A stretch of DNA of 64,000 nucleotides from Clostridiales bacterium UBA1770 (GCA_002315325.1 DCGU01000020.1:18825-82824), one strand, 5' to 3'; shown: positions 8,913 through 17,281, numbered from the stretch's first letter. The notes: generated by a model from the letters alone, not told the origin. Numbers and translations: made by a program.

Positions 8913-10189
8913 AAACCGGCATTCTTCCTTTCCTGTGCCGAGACAGCTGCGCCTTCTGCGGCACAGACCGCCGTGGCGAACGCTATCTGCAAATTATAGC
9001 CGCCGGTATAGGCATCCACGTCCATTACTTCACCGGCAAAAAACAAACCATCGCACAGCTTTGACTGCATGGTGCGCGGATTTATTTCCTTTATATTTAC
9101 GCCGCCGCGCGTGATAATCGCCTCGTCAATCGGCCGCATACCGGTGATGGTAATCGGCATCCCTTTGATGACGGAAAGCAAAGCGGCACGCTCCTTTTGG
9201 GTAACGGCATTCACTTTTTTGTGCGGATCGACACCGGACAGGGACACAATCACTGCTCTGGCCTTTTGCGGCAGCAAATCGTCAAGCGCATTGATTAAGT
9301 CCCGCGTGGAATACGCGGTAAAGTCCGACAGGATACGTTTGTCAAGCGTTTCAAGATCCAGGGCAGGCTTAAAATCTATCAGCGCCCGATATTTTTCATT
9401 TTTTTGCAGGTGTGCAGAGCCGGACAAAATCATAGGGCCCGTCATACCGAAATGCGTAAACATCATTTCACCGAAATCCTCATACACAAGCGCGTCATCG
9501 GATTGACGGCGAATCTGCAGTGCAACGTTTTTGAGCGACAACCCCTGCATGGCGTCGCAAATATGCCCCGCTGCCGTCAGGGGCACCAGGGACGGTGACG
9601 CCGGCGTAACGGAATGCCCTGCCTGCTGCGCAAAACGGTACCCGTCACCGGTGGAACCGGTTAGGGGATACGACAACCCGCCCGTACAAACGACAACGGC
9701 GTCGGCCGACGTTTCACCCGCATCGGTTACGACGCCGCGCACCGCACCGTCTTCTATCACAAGAGATTTGACGTTCTCGTGCCGTACTTCCACACCTTTT
9801 CTGTGACATTCGTCTGCCAACGCCGCAACGACGTCGGCCGCTTTATCGGACACGGGGAAAACGCGGCGCCCCCGTTCGGTTTTAAGCGGCACACCGATAC
9901 TTTCAAAAAAAGCCATCGTGTCGGCCGGAGAAAACCGATTAAAGGCACTGTATAAAAAACGCGGGTTCGTGGGGATATTGTTCATCAATTCGGGAACGGT
10001 ACAGTTATTGGTAACGTTGCAGCGCCCCTTGCCGGTAATCCGCAGTTTTCGGCCCAACTTTTCATTTTTTTCAAACAGAATCACCCGTACGTCGCACGCA
10101 GCGGCAAACACGGCGCAGGTCAACCCCGCCGCACCGCCGCCGACCACAACGACCGTCGGGGCGTCATCCCTGACTTTTATCGTAGACAT
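8909..10189 (-). CDS. BaiN/RdsA-like (HI0933 family) NAD(P)/FAD-dependent flavoprotein
   Basis: Predicted FAD-dependent oxidoreductase of the HI0933 family. Characterised members include enzymes acting on bile-acid intermediates, but most substrates are unknown, so none is assigned here. The N-terminal dinucleotide site is VVVVGGGAAGLTCAVFAA, followed by the family signature GRKLRITGKGRCNVTN. The C-terminus has GEVMDVDAYTGGYNLQIAFA, the second FAD-contact motif. I chose the ATG at 10189 (426 residues) over an upstream TTG; both lie inside the end of the rpiR-type gene, so the two are probably coupled. It overlaps cmk-plsC downstream by four bases. Confidence 0.88.
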   Translation of the reverse strand: MSTIKVRDDAPTVVVVGGGAAGLTCAVFAAACDVRVILFEKNEKLGRKLRITGKGRCNVTNNCTVPELMNNIPTNPRFLYSAFNRFSPADTMAFFESIGVPLKTERGRRVFPVSDKAADVVAALADECHRKGVEVRHENVKSLVIEDGAVRGVVTDAGETSADAVVVCTGGLSYPLTGSTGDGYRFAQQAGHSVTPASPSLVPLTAAGHICDAMQGLSLKNVALQIRRQSDDALVYEDFGEMMFTHFGMTGPMILSGSAHLQKNEKYRALIDFKPALDLETLDKRILSDFTAYSTRDLINALDDLLPQKARAVIVSLSGVDPHKKVNAVTQKERAALLSVIKGMPITITGMRPIDEAIITRGGVNIKEINPRTMQSKLCDGLFFAGEVMDVDAYTGGYNLQIAFATAVCAAEGAAVSAQERKNAGL

Positions 10190-11027
10190 CGTATTCGTCC
10201 CAAATCTTTTCAAGCTTGCGCAATCTTTCGGTCACAAGCTCTTGGTTTTTACGCGACAGCGCCACAACCATGGCGTTCAATATACTCATGGGTGCCACCA
10301 GAGAATCGGCAAACGATGCCATATCGCTGCGCGCCAGCAAAAGTTCCGTTGCGTAAGGCGCAATCGGAGACATGGTGCCGGAAGTCAGTGCGACAACCTC
10401 GGCACCGGCGTTGCGGGCGAACGTAACGGCATTGACGATTCGTTTGGAATAGCGCGGGAAGCTGACGGCAATCATCACGTCCTGCGGGCCGATCTGCATA
10501 ATTTGTTCGAACAGTTCGCTGCCCGACGTCGTCTGTACAAGTTTGACGTTATCAAACATCATACGCAAACTGTAATTCAAAAAACCGGCAAGCGTGGCGG
10601 AAGAACGGACACCGATGATATAAATCGTTTTCGCACCGGCAATTTTATCAATGGCGCGGTCAAACGCTTCACGGTCAATTTCTTCCATCGTGCGCCGAAT
10701 GTTATCGGCATCCGCTTCGAGCACTTTATCCAACACGTCCCCGTCACCGATTAAGGAATTGGTAACTTCAATTCTTTGGAAGGAAGTTAAGCGGTTTCGA
10801 ATCAGTTCCCGCAGGGCCAGTTGGAACTCGGGATATCCGTCGAATCCCATTTCGTTGGCAAACCGCACAACGGTGGATTCGGAAACGCGGACGACACTGC
10901 CGAGCTTTGCCGCCGTCATATACGCGGCCTTATCATAGTTATCGTGAATGAAGTTGGCAATTTGCCGCTGTCCGCGGGAAAAAGACCCCATTCGATTTTC
11001 CATTTCCTTCAATATATCATTATTCAT
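10164..11027 (-). CDS. MurR/RpiR family transcriptional regulator
   Basis: Sugar-phosphate-responsive regulator of 287 residues. The N-terminal RpiR-type helix-turn-helix spans about 1-77 (AAKLGSVVRVSESTVVRFANEMGF). The SIS sugar-isomerase-like domain covers about 120-260 (TIYIIGVRSSATLAGFLNY and VSFPRYSKRIVNAV), where a phosphosugar effector would bind. It has its own sigma-A promoter and is the first gene of a minus-strand run, overlapping the flavoprotein gene. Possible targets in the window are the uxaBA genes or itself, which is only inference; no operator was identified. Family call is firm, ligand unknown. Confidence 0.9.
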   Translation of the reverse strand: MNNDILKEMENRMGSFSRGQRQIANFIHDNYDKAAYMTAAKLGSVVRVSESTVVRFANEMGFDGYPEFQLALRELIRNRLTSFQRIEVTNSLIGDGDVLDKVLEADADNIRRTMEEIDREAFDRAIDKIAGAKTIYIIGVRSSATLAGFLNYSLRMMFDNVKLVQTTSGSELFEQIMQIGPQDVMIAVSFPRYSKRIVNAVTFARNAGAEVVALTSGTMSPIAPYATELLLARSDMASFADSLVAPMSILNAMVVALSRKNQELVTERLRKLEKIWDEYDVYDKSQG

Positions 11028-11077
11028 GGTTTAAGCTGCCTTTCCGTGCGGAATTCAACCCATATTTTCGCAGTATT

Positions 11078-11106
11078 ATTATAATAGACAAGCGTTTAAA
11101 AGTCAA
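11078..11106 (-). promoter_or_regulatory. Sigma-A promoter of the rpiR-type gene
   Basis: On the minus strand TTGACT and TATAAT are separated by exactly 17 bases, about 50 bases upstream of the rpiR-type start codon. It diverges from the uracil permease promoter at 11203-11232. Confidence 0.8.
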
Positions 11107-11202
11107 GATTTTACGCATGGTAAAGAAGGACCGGCCGACGTGCGGCGGGCAAACTTGCAAAAAAACTTTTTGTCTTTTTTCCTTTTTTGTGCAAAAAAAC
11201 TA

Positions 11203-11232
11203 TTTACATTCACCGCTGCCCTGTGGTATAAT
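11203..11232 (+). promoter_or_regulatory. Sigma-A promoter of the uracil permease gene
   Basis: TTTACA and a perfect TATAAT with an 18-base spacer. Transcription would begin near 11239, leaving a leader of about 200 bases before the permease ATG. The leader contains a predicted attenuator. Confidence 0.75.
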
Positions 11233-11253
11233 ACAGCCAACAATGAAGCACAC

Positions 11254-11358
11254 TAACGGCAGATGCGTTACCTTGCGACAAAGTTACCGAATATAAACGC
11301 ATGGATTGACACGTCACCGTATGTTTTGCTTTTCCGAAAGCAGCGGTGTCGTTTTTTT
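11254..11358 (+). promoter_or_regulatory. Candidate attenuator/riboswitch leader of the uracil permease gene
   Basis: A stem ATGCGTT (11263-11269) with AACGCAT (11296-11302) is mutually exclusive with a competing stem TAACG/CGTTA (11254-11258 with 11266-11270). Five bases later a terminator-like hairpin runs from 11308 to 11350 (GACAC with GTGTC, inner TGCTTT with AAAGCA) and is followed by seven Ts (11352-11358), all upstream of the permease ribosome site. This is the layout of an aptamer plus terminator. I do not see the purine-riboswitch core or the PyrR binding loop, so the ligand or protein is unknown. Confidence 0.5.
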
Positions 11359-11436
11359 ATGCTGACGATAAAAAAACAAATGACACGTTCCGGCAGGAAA
11401 CAAAACAGTGCCGAAAAAACAAGGAGGAACTTCACT

Positions 11437-12762
11437 ATGAAGCTCACGTACAACGTTCAGGATAAGCCCTCGTTCGGCAAAGTCCTGGTATTCGCTCTGC
11501 AGCAGTTGCTGGCCATTCTGGCTGCAACCATCGCCGTTCCCTCCATCATCGGAAACGGTATGTCCCAGTCCGCCGCCCTGTTCGGTGCCGGTGTCGGTAC
11601 CCTGGTATACCTGCTGTTCACCAAATTTAAGAGCCCCGTGTTCCTCGGTTCTTCTTTCGCATTCCTCGGTTCCATGGGTGCCGCTTTTGCCGGTGCTGCT
11701 TCTACCGCAGCCGGTTACTCCGGTCTGTTGATCGGTGCCATCGGCGCAGGTCTCGTATACGTTATCATTGCCCTGATCGTTAAGTTCGCCGGTGTTAAGT
11801 GGATTGCAAAACTGATGCCCGCCGTTGTTATCGGTCCGACCGTTGCCATTATCGGTTTGTCCCTGGCAGGCAACGCCGTCGGCGACCTGAAGGCAGCCAA
11901 AGTTGCTACTGCCAATCCTTATATCTGCCTGCTTTGCGGTTTGGTTACCCTGGCTGTTACCATGCTCTGCTCCGTCTTCGGCAAGAAAATGCTGAAGATG
12001 ATTCCCTTCATTATGGGTATTCTTGCCGGCTACGTTCTGGCTGCCATCTTCACTGTAATCGGTGCAGCTGCCGACGTTGACGCATTGAAAGTAATCGATT
12101 TCTCCGCTTTCCAAAATATGCAGTGGGTTCCCGACTTCACCTTCGTACAGGCCTTCAAGGGCTTCAAAGAAGTAACGGCTGATTACGTCATCACCGTACT
12201 GGTTGCTTACGTTCCCGTTGCCTTCGTAGTATTCGCCGAGCACATTGCCGACCACAAGAACCTGTCCTCCATCATTGAGAAGGACCTGTTGGAAGATCCC
12301 GGTCTGCACAGAACCCTGTTGGGTGACGGTGTCGGTTCCATCGCCGGTGCTTTCTTCGGCGGCTGCCCCAACACCACCTACGGTGAATCCGTCGGTTGTG
12401 TCGCCATTTCCGGTAACGCATCCGTTGTCACCATTTTCACAACGGCTATTCTGGCTATCGTTGCTGCTTTCGTAGCACCCTTCACCACGCTGCTGGCTAC
12501 CATTCCGAACTGCGTCATGGGCGGTGTGTGCATGGCCCTGTACGGTTTCATCGCCGTATCCGGTTTGAAGATGATTCAGAAGGTTGACCTGGAAGACAAC
12601 CGCAACCTGTTCGTTGTATCCGTCATCCTGATTGCCGGTATCGGCGGTTTGGTTGTTGCCTTCGGTAAGATCACCATCACCTCCATTGCCTGCGCTTTGA
12701 TCCTCGGCATTCTGACCAACATCATGCTGGGCGGTAATAAAAACAAATCTGAAGAACGGTAA
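11437..12762 (+). CDS. uraA: Uracil/nucleobase:cation symporter (NCS2 family, UraA-like)
   Basis: Integral membrane importer of uracil or a related nucleobase, driven by cation symport. The 441-residue protein has about 12-14 hydrophobic helices and the NCS2 signature area around NTTYGESVGCVAISGNAS, which resembles uracil transporters rather than xanthine permeases. The C-terminal half has NCVMGGVCMALYGFIAVSG. The start ATG at 11437 is chosen for its AAGGAGGAAC ribosome site; an upstream in-frame extension to 11263 lies in the leader hairpins and is rejected. Codon use is strongly biased, as for an abundant protein. It is monocistronic, with its own promoter, structured leader and terminator. 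Confidence 0.92.
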   Translation: MKLTYNVQDKPSFGKVLVFALQQLLAILAATIAVPSIIGNGMSQSAALFGAGVGTLVYLLFTKFKSPVFLGSSFAFLGSMGAAFAGAASTAAGYSGLLIGAIGAGLVYVIIALIVKFAGVKWIAKLMPAVVIGPTVAIIGLSLAGNAVGDLKAAKVATANPYICLLCGLVTLAVTMLCSVFGKKMLKMIPFIMGILAGYVLAAIFTVIGAAADVDALKVIDFSAFQNMQWVPDFTFVQAFKGFKEVTADYVITVLVAYVPVAFVVFAEHIADHKNLSSIIEKDLLEDPGLHRTLLGDGVGSIAGAFFGGCPNTTYGESVGCVAISGNASVVTIFTTAILAIVAAFVAPFTTLLATIPNCVMGGVCMALYGFIAVSGLKMIQKVDLEDNRNLFVVSVILIAGIGGLVVAFGKITITSIACALILGILTNIMLGGNKNKSEER

Positions 12763-12789
12763 TTTGATTGATATGTAATCCGTAAATCC

Positions 12790-12825
12790 GGGCGGTACCG
12801 AAAGGTGCCGCCCATTTTATTTTTC
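12790..12825 (+). terminator. Intrinsic terminator after the uracil permease gene
   Basis: GGGCGGTACC, loop GAAA, GGTGCCGCCC, then ATTTTATTTTT. The strong GC stem plus T-rich tail ends the permease transcript 27 bases after its stop codon. Confidence 0.88.
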
Positions 12826-12851
12826 CACTATACAAATGAAGTGCAATGTGA

Positions 12852-12857
12852 TATAAT
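12852..12857 (+). promoter_or_regulatory. Candidate -10 box for the ArsB-type permease
   Basis: A perfect TATAAT 38 bases before the start codon. No good -35 match lies 16-18 bases upstream, so the promoter is weak or activator-dependent. Confidence 0.45.
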
Positions 12858-12894
12858 ACAACCGATTTTTATATAAAAGGAAAGGCTGAATTCT

Positions 12895-14205
12895 ATGCTT
12901 GTTTCCGTAATCATTGCCGCCCTGACCTGCATATGCATGATATTGGCGGTATTGTTCAAACCGCAAATACGAATCGGTCGGGTCACGCTTGATTCCTATT
13001 GGCCCGTTGTCTTGGTCGGTGCGACTGTTATGCTGGCGTCGGGTCAGGTGGACGTGGGGGCGCTGGGCGACGCCTTGCTGTCCGCATCCTCCATCAATCC
13101 TCTCAAGATTTTGGTATTATTCATTTCCATGACGATTCTGTCCATCTTTTTGGATGAGGTCGGCTTTTTCCGGTATCTTGCCAACAAAACGCTTTCCTAC
13201 GCCGGCAACAGCCAAATGAAGCTGCTCGTTATTCTGTACGTGACGGTTTCCGTGTTAACCGTCTTCACGTCCAACGATATCATTGTCCTGACGTTTACGC
13301 CCTTCATTTGCTATTTCGCCAAAAATGCGCATATCAATCCGCGCCCGTATCTCGTGGCCGAATTCATTGCTGCAAACACGATGAGTATGACGTTGATTAT
13401 CGGCAACCCCACGAACATTTACATCGCGACGTCTTATAATATCGGCTTCGTTGATTACGCCGCCGTCATGCTGTTACCGACGTTGGCATCTTCTGCTGTC
13501 GCATTCCTCGTTCTGTGGCTGTTGTTCCGTCGTGAACTGCAGGCACCGATTCAAAGCGAGACGGAAACCGTTGTGATTGAAAACAAAGCGTTCCTCGGCG
13601 TCGGCATTTCCATCTTATCGATTTGTACGGTTGTTTTGGCCGTAGGTCCCTACTTTGACGTACCGATGTGGATTGTTTCTTTATTTTCCGCCCTTCTGTT
13701 GTTCCTGTTGGTAGGTATTCTTTCGGTAACCGGGAAAAAGAAACCGACCGAACTCGGTCGGACGTTAAAGCGCGCGCCCTGGCCGCTGATTCCTTTTGTT
13801 CTGTCCATGTTCGTCATCATTTTGGCGGTTACGCAAAACGGCTTGACGGATAAAATCAACGGTTTGCTGGGCGAATCCCAACCTATTTTCAAGTACGGTA
13901 TTTGCTCCTTCTTCGCTGCGAATCTCATCAACAATATTCCCATGAGCGTTTTGTTCTGTCCCGTCATTCACCCCCTGGCCGCTGCGGGAAGCGAGGCGCT
14001 CCTGCCTGCCGTTTACGCCACTGTCGTCGGTTCCAATCTCGGCGCTTATTTGACGCCGATCGGCGCACTTGCCGGTATCATGTGGATGTCCCTGCTGAAA
14101 AAGCACAACGTGAAATTCGGCTATTTGGACTTCATGAAATACGGTGCGGCAGTATCCTTACCGGCGCTTTTGGCAAATCTGTTGGTATTATCCCTCGTAT
14201 TATAA
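12895..14205 (+). CDS. ArsB/NhaD (SLC13-like) family membrane transporter
   Basis: A 436-residue ion-transporter-superfamily protein with about 11-12 membrane helices. Two diagnostic half-repeat loops are visible: FTSNDIIVLTFTPFICY in the first half, and the helix-break motif IIGNPTNIYIATSYN. Relatives include arsenite efflux pumps (ArsB) and anion or Na+/H+ antiporters. No arsR or arsA lies nearby, so an arsenite role is not supported, and the substrate is left open. A ribosome site AAGGAAAGG precedes the ATG at 12895. A strong terminator follows and is shared with the converging GNAT gene. Confidence 0.82.
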   Translation: MLVSVIIAALTCICMILAVLFKPQIRIGRVTLDSYWPVVLVGATVMLASGQVDVGALGDALLSASSINPLKILVLFISMTILSIFLDEVGFFRYLANKTLSYAGNSQMKLLVILYVTVSVLTVFTSNDIIVLTFTPFICYFAKNAHINPRPYLVAEFIAANTMSMTLIIGNPTNIYIATSYNIGFVDYAAVMLLPTLASSAVAFLVLWLLFRRELQAPIQSETETVVIENKAFLGVGISILSICTVVLAVGPYFDVPMWIVSLFSALLLFLLVGILSVTGKKKPTELGRTLKRAPWPLIPFVLSMFVIILAVTQNGLTDKINGLLGESQPIFKYGICSFFAANLINNIPMSVLFCPVIHPLAAAGSEALLPAVYATVVGSNLGAYLTPIGALAGIMWMSLLKKHNVKFGYLDFMKYGAAVSLPALLANLLVLSLVL

Positions 14206-14220
14206 ACGCATCAAATCAGC

Positions 14221-14258
14221 AAAACAGGGCGACACCGTTGCGGGTGCCGCCCTGTTTT
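14221..14258. terminator. Bidirectional intrinsic terminator
   Basis: A near-perfect hairpin AAAACAGGGCG(ACACC...GGTGC)CGCCCTGTTTT with A-run and T-run on either side, between the ArsB-type gene (+) and the GNAT gene (-). Confidence 0.88.
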
Positions 14259-14268
14259 CATATTGGTG

Positions 14269-14850
14269 TTACCTGAAAAAGTTTTCGTATTCCTGCCGCA
14301 GCAAGGCGCATATGCCGAGCGTACAATACGTCCCTTTGATGAGAATGGCTTCACGCTGCCAGCCCTCAAACTGCATACCGACCTTTTCCATGACGCGGCG
14401 GGAGGCATGATTGCCCTCGAGAAATCGAGCTTCGATGCGGTGCAGTCCCAACTTTTCAAAGCCGAATGCCAACACGGTGCGCACCGCCTCCGTCGCATAT
14501 CCCCGGCCCCAATAGGCGGGATGCAGCACGTAGCCGACCTCCCCGACGTCGGATGCAGCACGGAATGAGGTAAACCCGCAGGTGCCGATCATACGGCCGT
14601 CAAGGCAGTCCACCACAGCCCAATCGTAGAATTCACCGCGATGGTATTGGGCCTCGACACGGCGCAAATAATTATAAGTAAAGCAAACGTCCGCATGCGG
14701 TGACCAGGTTAAATATTGCGACACCTGCGGCATTTGTGCATAAGCAAACATATCTTCCGCGTCCGCGACCGACATGCGGCGTAAAATCAAACGCTCCGTT
14801 TGCAGCACGGGCATATGGGAAAACGTTTTGGTAATGAATTCCGGCTTCAT
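14269..14850 (-). CDS. GNAT family N-acetyltransferase (RimJ/RimL-like)
   Basis: A 193-residue acetyl-CoA-dependent acetyltransferase of the RimJ/RimL type, which usually modifies protein N-termini or small molecules. It starts TERLILRRMSVADAEDMF, typical of this subgroup. The acetyl-CoA-binding motif A reads YWGRGYATEAVRTVLAFGF, followed by LHRIEARFLEGNHASRRVMEKVGM. The start ATG at 14850 has GGAG about 9 bases upstream; an ATG five codons earlier has no ribosome site. It stands alone between a shared terminator and a divergent promoter, so context gives no substrate. Confidence 0.85.
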   Translation of the reverse strand: MKPEFITKTFSHMPVLQTERLILRRMSVADAEDMFAYAQMPQVSQYLTWSPHADVCFTYNYLRRVEAQYHRGEFYDWAVVDCLDGRMIGTCGFTSFRAASDVGEVGYVLHPAYWGRGYATEAVRTVLAFGFEKLGLHRIEARFLEGNHASRRVMEKVGMQFEGWQREAILIKGTYCTLGICALLRQEYENFFR

Positions 14851-14966
14851 ACTATTGGGCTCCATACGATTTTAATGATAATACGTATATATTATCGCAA
14901 ACCCGTCTTTCTGTCAATGGCTGCCGCTGTGCCCTGTCAATATTCTGCCCAAAATGCAAAAAAATG

Positions 14967-14994
14967 TTGCTTTTTCCGCAATTTGCATTATACT
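14967..14994 (+). promoter_or_regulatory. Sigma-A promoter of the racemase-murE transcript
   Basis: TTGCTT and TATACT with a 16-base spacer, about 45 bases upstream of the racemase start at 15041. No separate promoter for murE is seen. Confidence 0.65.
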
Positions 14995-15040
14995 ATTAAC
15001 TATAGATATTTTACGTGTTAAAGAAAGCGGGGATTCAGCC

Positions 15041-15799
15041 ATGGCAAAGAAAAAAGATACGGTACTGGGTGTCATCGGCGGACTGGGCCCTGCTTCCACG
15101 GTTTGTTTTTACGATATGCTGACGCGCCATACGAGAGCGGCGTGCGATAACGACCACATTGACGTCATTCTGTCCAGCCACGCGACCACACCGGACCGAA
15201 CGGCTTTTATCCTGGGCCAATCCAAGGAGAACCCCCTGGAGGTCATTTTGAAAGATGCCCGCAAGTTGGTTGACTACGGTGCAACCATGCTGGCAATGCC
15301 CTGTAACACAGCTCATTATTTCTATAATGCCGTTCACGCCCGCGTGGCTGTGCCGATTATGCACATTCTGGGCGAAACCGTCAGTTATCTGCGCTATTGC
15401 GGCGTCAAAAAAGCGGGTTTGTTTGCCACTGTCGGCACAGCGAGCGCCGGCGGATATCAAAATATTTGCAGTGATATGGGATTATCCTGCGTGGTTCCAG
15501 ACAATGCCGGACAGGCCTTGCTGATGCATATCATTTATGATCAGGTAAAAGCGGGACAGACACCGGATACTGCCGCCTATGAGTCGCTGTGCACTGCTAT
15601 GCTGGAGGCCGGTTGTGAAACCATCATCGTCGGCTGCACCGAGTTATCGACCATTCCCGTGACGCATCCCGACAGGTTTGTGGACGCCATGGAAGTATTG
15701 GCCTGCCGTACCATTTTTACCTGCGGTAAAGAACCGATCGGGTTCCCGCCCAAAATGCTGCAGTGGGTAAAGGAGGTGCCGCCTTACGCTTCTTTCTGA
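15041..15799 (+). CDS. Aspartate/glutamate racemase family protein
   Basis: Cofactor-independent racemase of 252 residues. The glycine-rich start VLGVIGGLGPASTVCFYD and two catalytic cysteine motifs, AMPCNTAHYFYNAV and IIVGCTELSTIPV, identify the aspartate racemase branch. Specificity (Asp, Glu or other) cannot be read from these motifs; a separate canonical MurI is encoded at 54010, so glutamate racemisation is not the obvious role here. The start ATG at 15041 has a GCGGGGAT ribosome site. The 3' end overlaps the murE coding frame, so the two are likely coupled; this suggests a product used in the cell wall. Confidence 0.88.
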   Translation: MAKKKDTVLGVIGGLGPASTVCFYDMLTRHTRAACDNDHIDVILSSHATTPDRTAFILGQSKENPLEVILKDARKLVDYGATMLAMPCNTAHYFYNAVHARVAVPIMHILGETVSYLRYCGVKKAGLFATVGTASAGGYQNICSDMGLSCVVPDNAGQALLMHIIYDQVKAGQTPDTAAYESLCTAMLEAGCETIIVGCTELSTIPVTHPDRFVDAMEVLACRTIFTCGKEPIGFPPKMLQWVKEVPPYASF

Positions 15800-15839
15800 C
15801 GTATTATCCAATCCAGCGCTGCCGCAAACGGCAGAAGTA

Positions 15840-17228
15840 TTGGATCTGTGCACCGATTCGCGCCTCTGCCGCCCCGGATGTTTGTTCTTTTGTCTGCGCG
15901 GCGCCACGGTTGACGGCCACGCATTCGCTGCTGCAGCGTATGCGGCGGGATGCCGGCTCTTTTGCGCCGAACACTCCCTTGACCTGCCGCCGGATGCTCT
16001 GGTTACCATTGTCCCCGACACGACAGAAGCATTGGCTGCGGCTGCTGACATTTTTTACGGGCATCCGTCCCAAAAACTGCGCGTCATTGCCGTCACGGGC
16101 ACCAAAGGAAAAACGACAACGGCCGTTATGGCGCAGCACGTATTGTGTGCAAACGGCATTCCGTGCGGTTATATCGGCACCTGCGGCATCCGTTACAATG
16201 ACGTTTTCACGGAAACTGCCAACACAACGCCGGACAGTTTGACGCTGCAGAAAACCATGCGCGATATGGTTGATGCCGGCATTTCCGTCCTGTGTTTGGA
16301 AGTATCCTCCCAAGCGGTTAAAATGAAACGGGTCGCACGTTGCGTTTTTTCCGCTGCAGTTATGACCAACTTCTCGCCTGACCATATCGGCCCCGGCGAG
16401 CATGCCTCCCTTGCGGAATACCTGGCCTGCAAAACGGCCGTATTAACAGACTACGGCGCCCAATTACTGATTATCAACGCAGACGACGCAACGACTGTTC
16501 ACGCTGCAGAAAGGGCGCTAACTCCCAAAGTCACCTACGGTACGTCAGGCACCGCCGACTATTCCGCCGCCGTCGTCAATCGGCAACCTACCGACAACGG
16601 CCCCGGCATCACTTTTACGTGCCGTCACGGTGGGCAAACACTGCCCTGCCGGCTGCCGCTGCCCGGAGACGTCAACGTCAGCAACGCGCTGGCAGCATTG
16701 GCCATTGCCGACTTTTGCGGCGTTCCGACGGACAAAGCCGCACAAGCCTTGGAAACCGTTGTGATTCCCGGGCGATTTGAAACGTATGCGGCAAACGGCA
16801 TCACGGTCGTTATCGATTACGCACACAACGGTGCCAGTCTTTCTGCTGCGCTGGCCGCGCTGCGTCCCTACTGCCGCGGTAGACTGATTGCCGTTTTCGG
16901 CTCGGTCGGCGAGCGGACGCAAATCCGCCGCACCGAACTCGGCATTGCCGCCCAAGGGGCCGATTTCTGCGTCTTAACGGCGGACAATCCCGGCAAAGAA
17001 GACCCTCTGGCCATCACTGCAGAGATTGCAAAGGCCATTGGCGAGAGCGTTCCCGTGCTGCAAATTGCCGACCGTGCGGAAGCAATCAAAACAGCCATTG
17101 CACAGGCCTGCCCCGGCGACGTTATTCTGCTGGCCGGCAAAGGCCATGAAACGTATCAATTCATCGGACGAACCAAAGAACCCTTCTGTGAAAAGGAAAT
17201 CGTAAAAAACGCATTGCGAATGCGTTGA
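15840..17228 (+). CDS. murE: UDP-N-acetylmuramoyl-tripeptide synthetase MurE (start codon unclear)
   Basis: Cytoplasmic Mur ligase adding the third stem-peptide residue. It shows CTDSRLCRPGCLF at the N-terminus, the P-loop VTGTKGKTTTAVM, the ANTTPDS substrate loop, and ligase motifs VIDYAHNGASL and LLAGKGHETYQ. The in-frame TTG at 15840 is the first usual start, but homology-like sequence (LLSDVLSNPALPQTAEVL) continues upstream to about 15783, behind a strong AAGGAGG at 15770-15776 with no ATG, GTG or TTG in that frame. The DAP-selective DNPR motif is DNPGKEDP here, so the third residue may not be meso-DAP. The gene sits outside the dcw cluster, facing ftsZ. Confidence 0.9.
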   Translation: MDLCTDSRLCRPGCLFFCLRGATVDGHAFAAAAYAAGCRLFCAEHSLDLPPDALVTIVPDTTEALAAAADIFYGHPSQKLRVIAVTGTKGKTTTAVMAQHVLCANGIPCGYIGTCGIRYNDVFTETANTTPDSLTLQKTMRDMVDAGISVLCLEVSSQAVKMKRVARCVFSAAVMTNFSPDHIGPGEHASLAEYLACKTAVLTDYGAQLLIINADDATTVHAAERALTPKVTYGTSGTADYSAAVVNRQPTDNGPGITFTCRHGGQTLPCRLPLPGDVNVSNALAALAIADFCGVPTDKAAQALETVVIPGRFETYAANGITVVIDYAHNGASLSAALAALRPYCRGRLIAVFGSVGERTQIRRTELGIAAQGADFCVLTADNPGKEDPLAITAEIAKAIGESVPVLQIADRAEAIKTAIAQACPGDVILLAGKGHETYQFIGRTKEPFCEKEIVKNALRMR

Positions 17229-17237
17229 AGCGTTAAC

Positions 17238-17270
17238 AAAAACGCGGCACCGAACAGTGCCGCGTTTTTT
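17238..17270. terminator. Bidirectional terminator between murE and ftsZ
   Basis: AAAAACGCGGCAC, loop CGAACA, GTGCCGCGTTTTTT. The run of As on one side and Ts on the other lets it serve both converging genes. Confidence 0.9.
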
Positions 17271-17281
17271 ATGAAATACGA

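Noticed and set aside
11239..11436. Purine riboswitch or PyrR attenuator as an exact label for the permease leader.
   Set aside because: The conserved core of the purine aptamer and the PyrR-binding loop were not found by eye.
11314..12309. 331-codon minus-strand frame opposite the uracil permease gene.
   Set aside because: Mirror effect of strongly biased codon use in the permease; low-complexity Gly/Gln/Asp composition and no ribosome site.
12895..14205. Arsenite efflux pump ArsB as a specific function.
   Set aside because: Only the superfamily is supported; no arsR, arsA, arsC or arsD is nearby.
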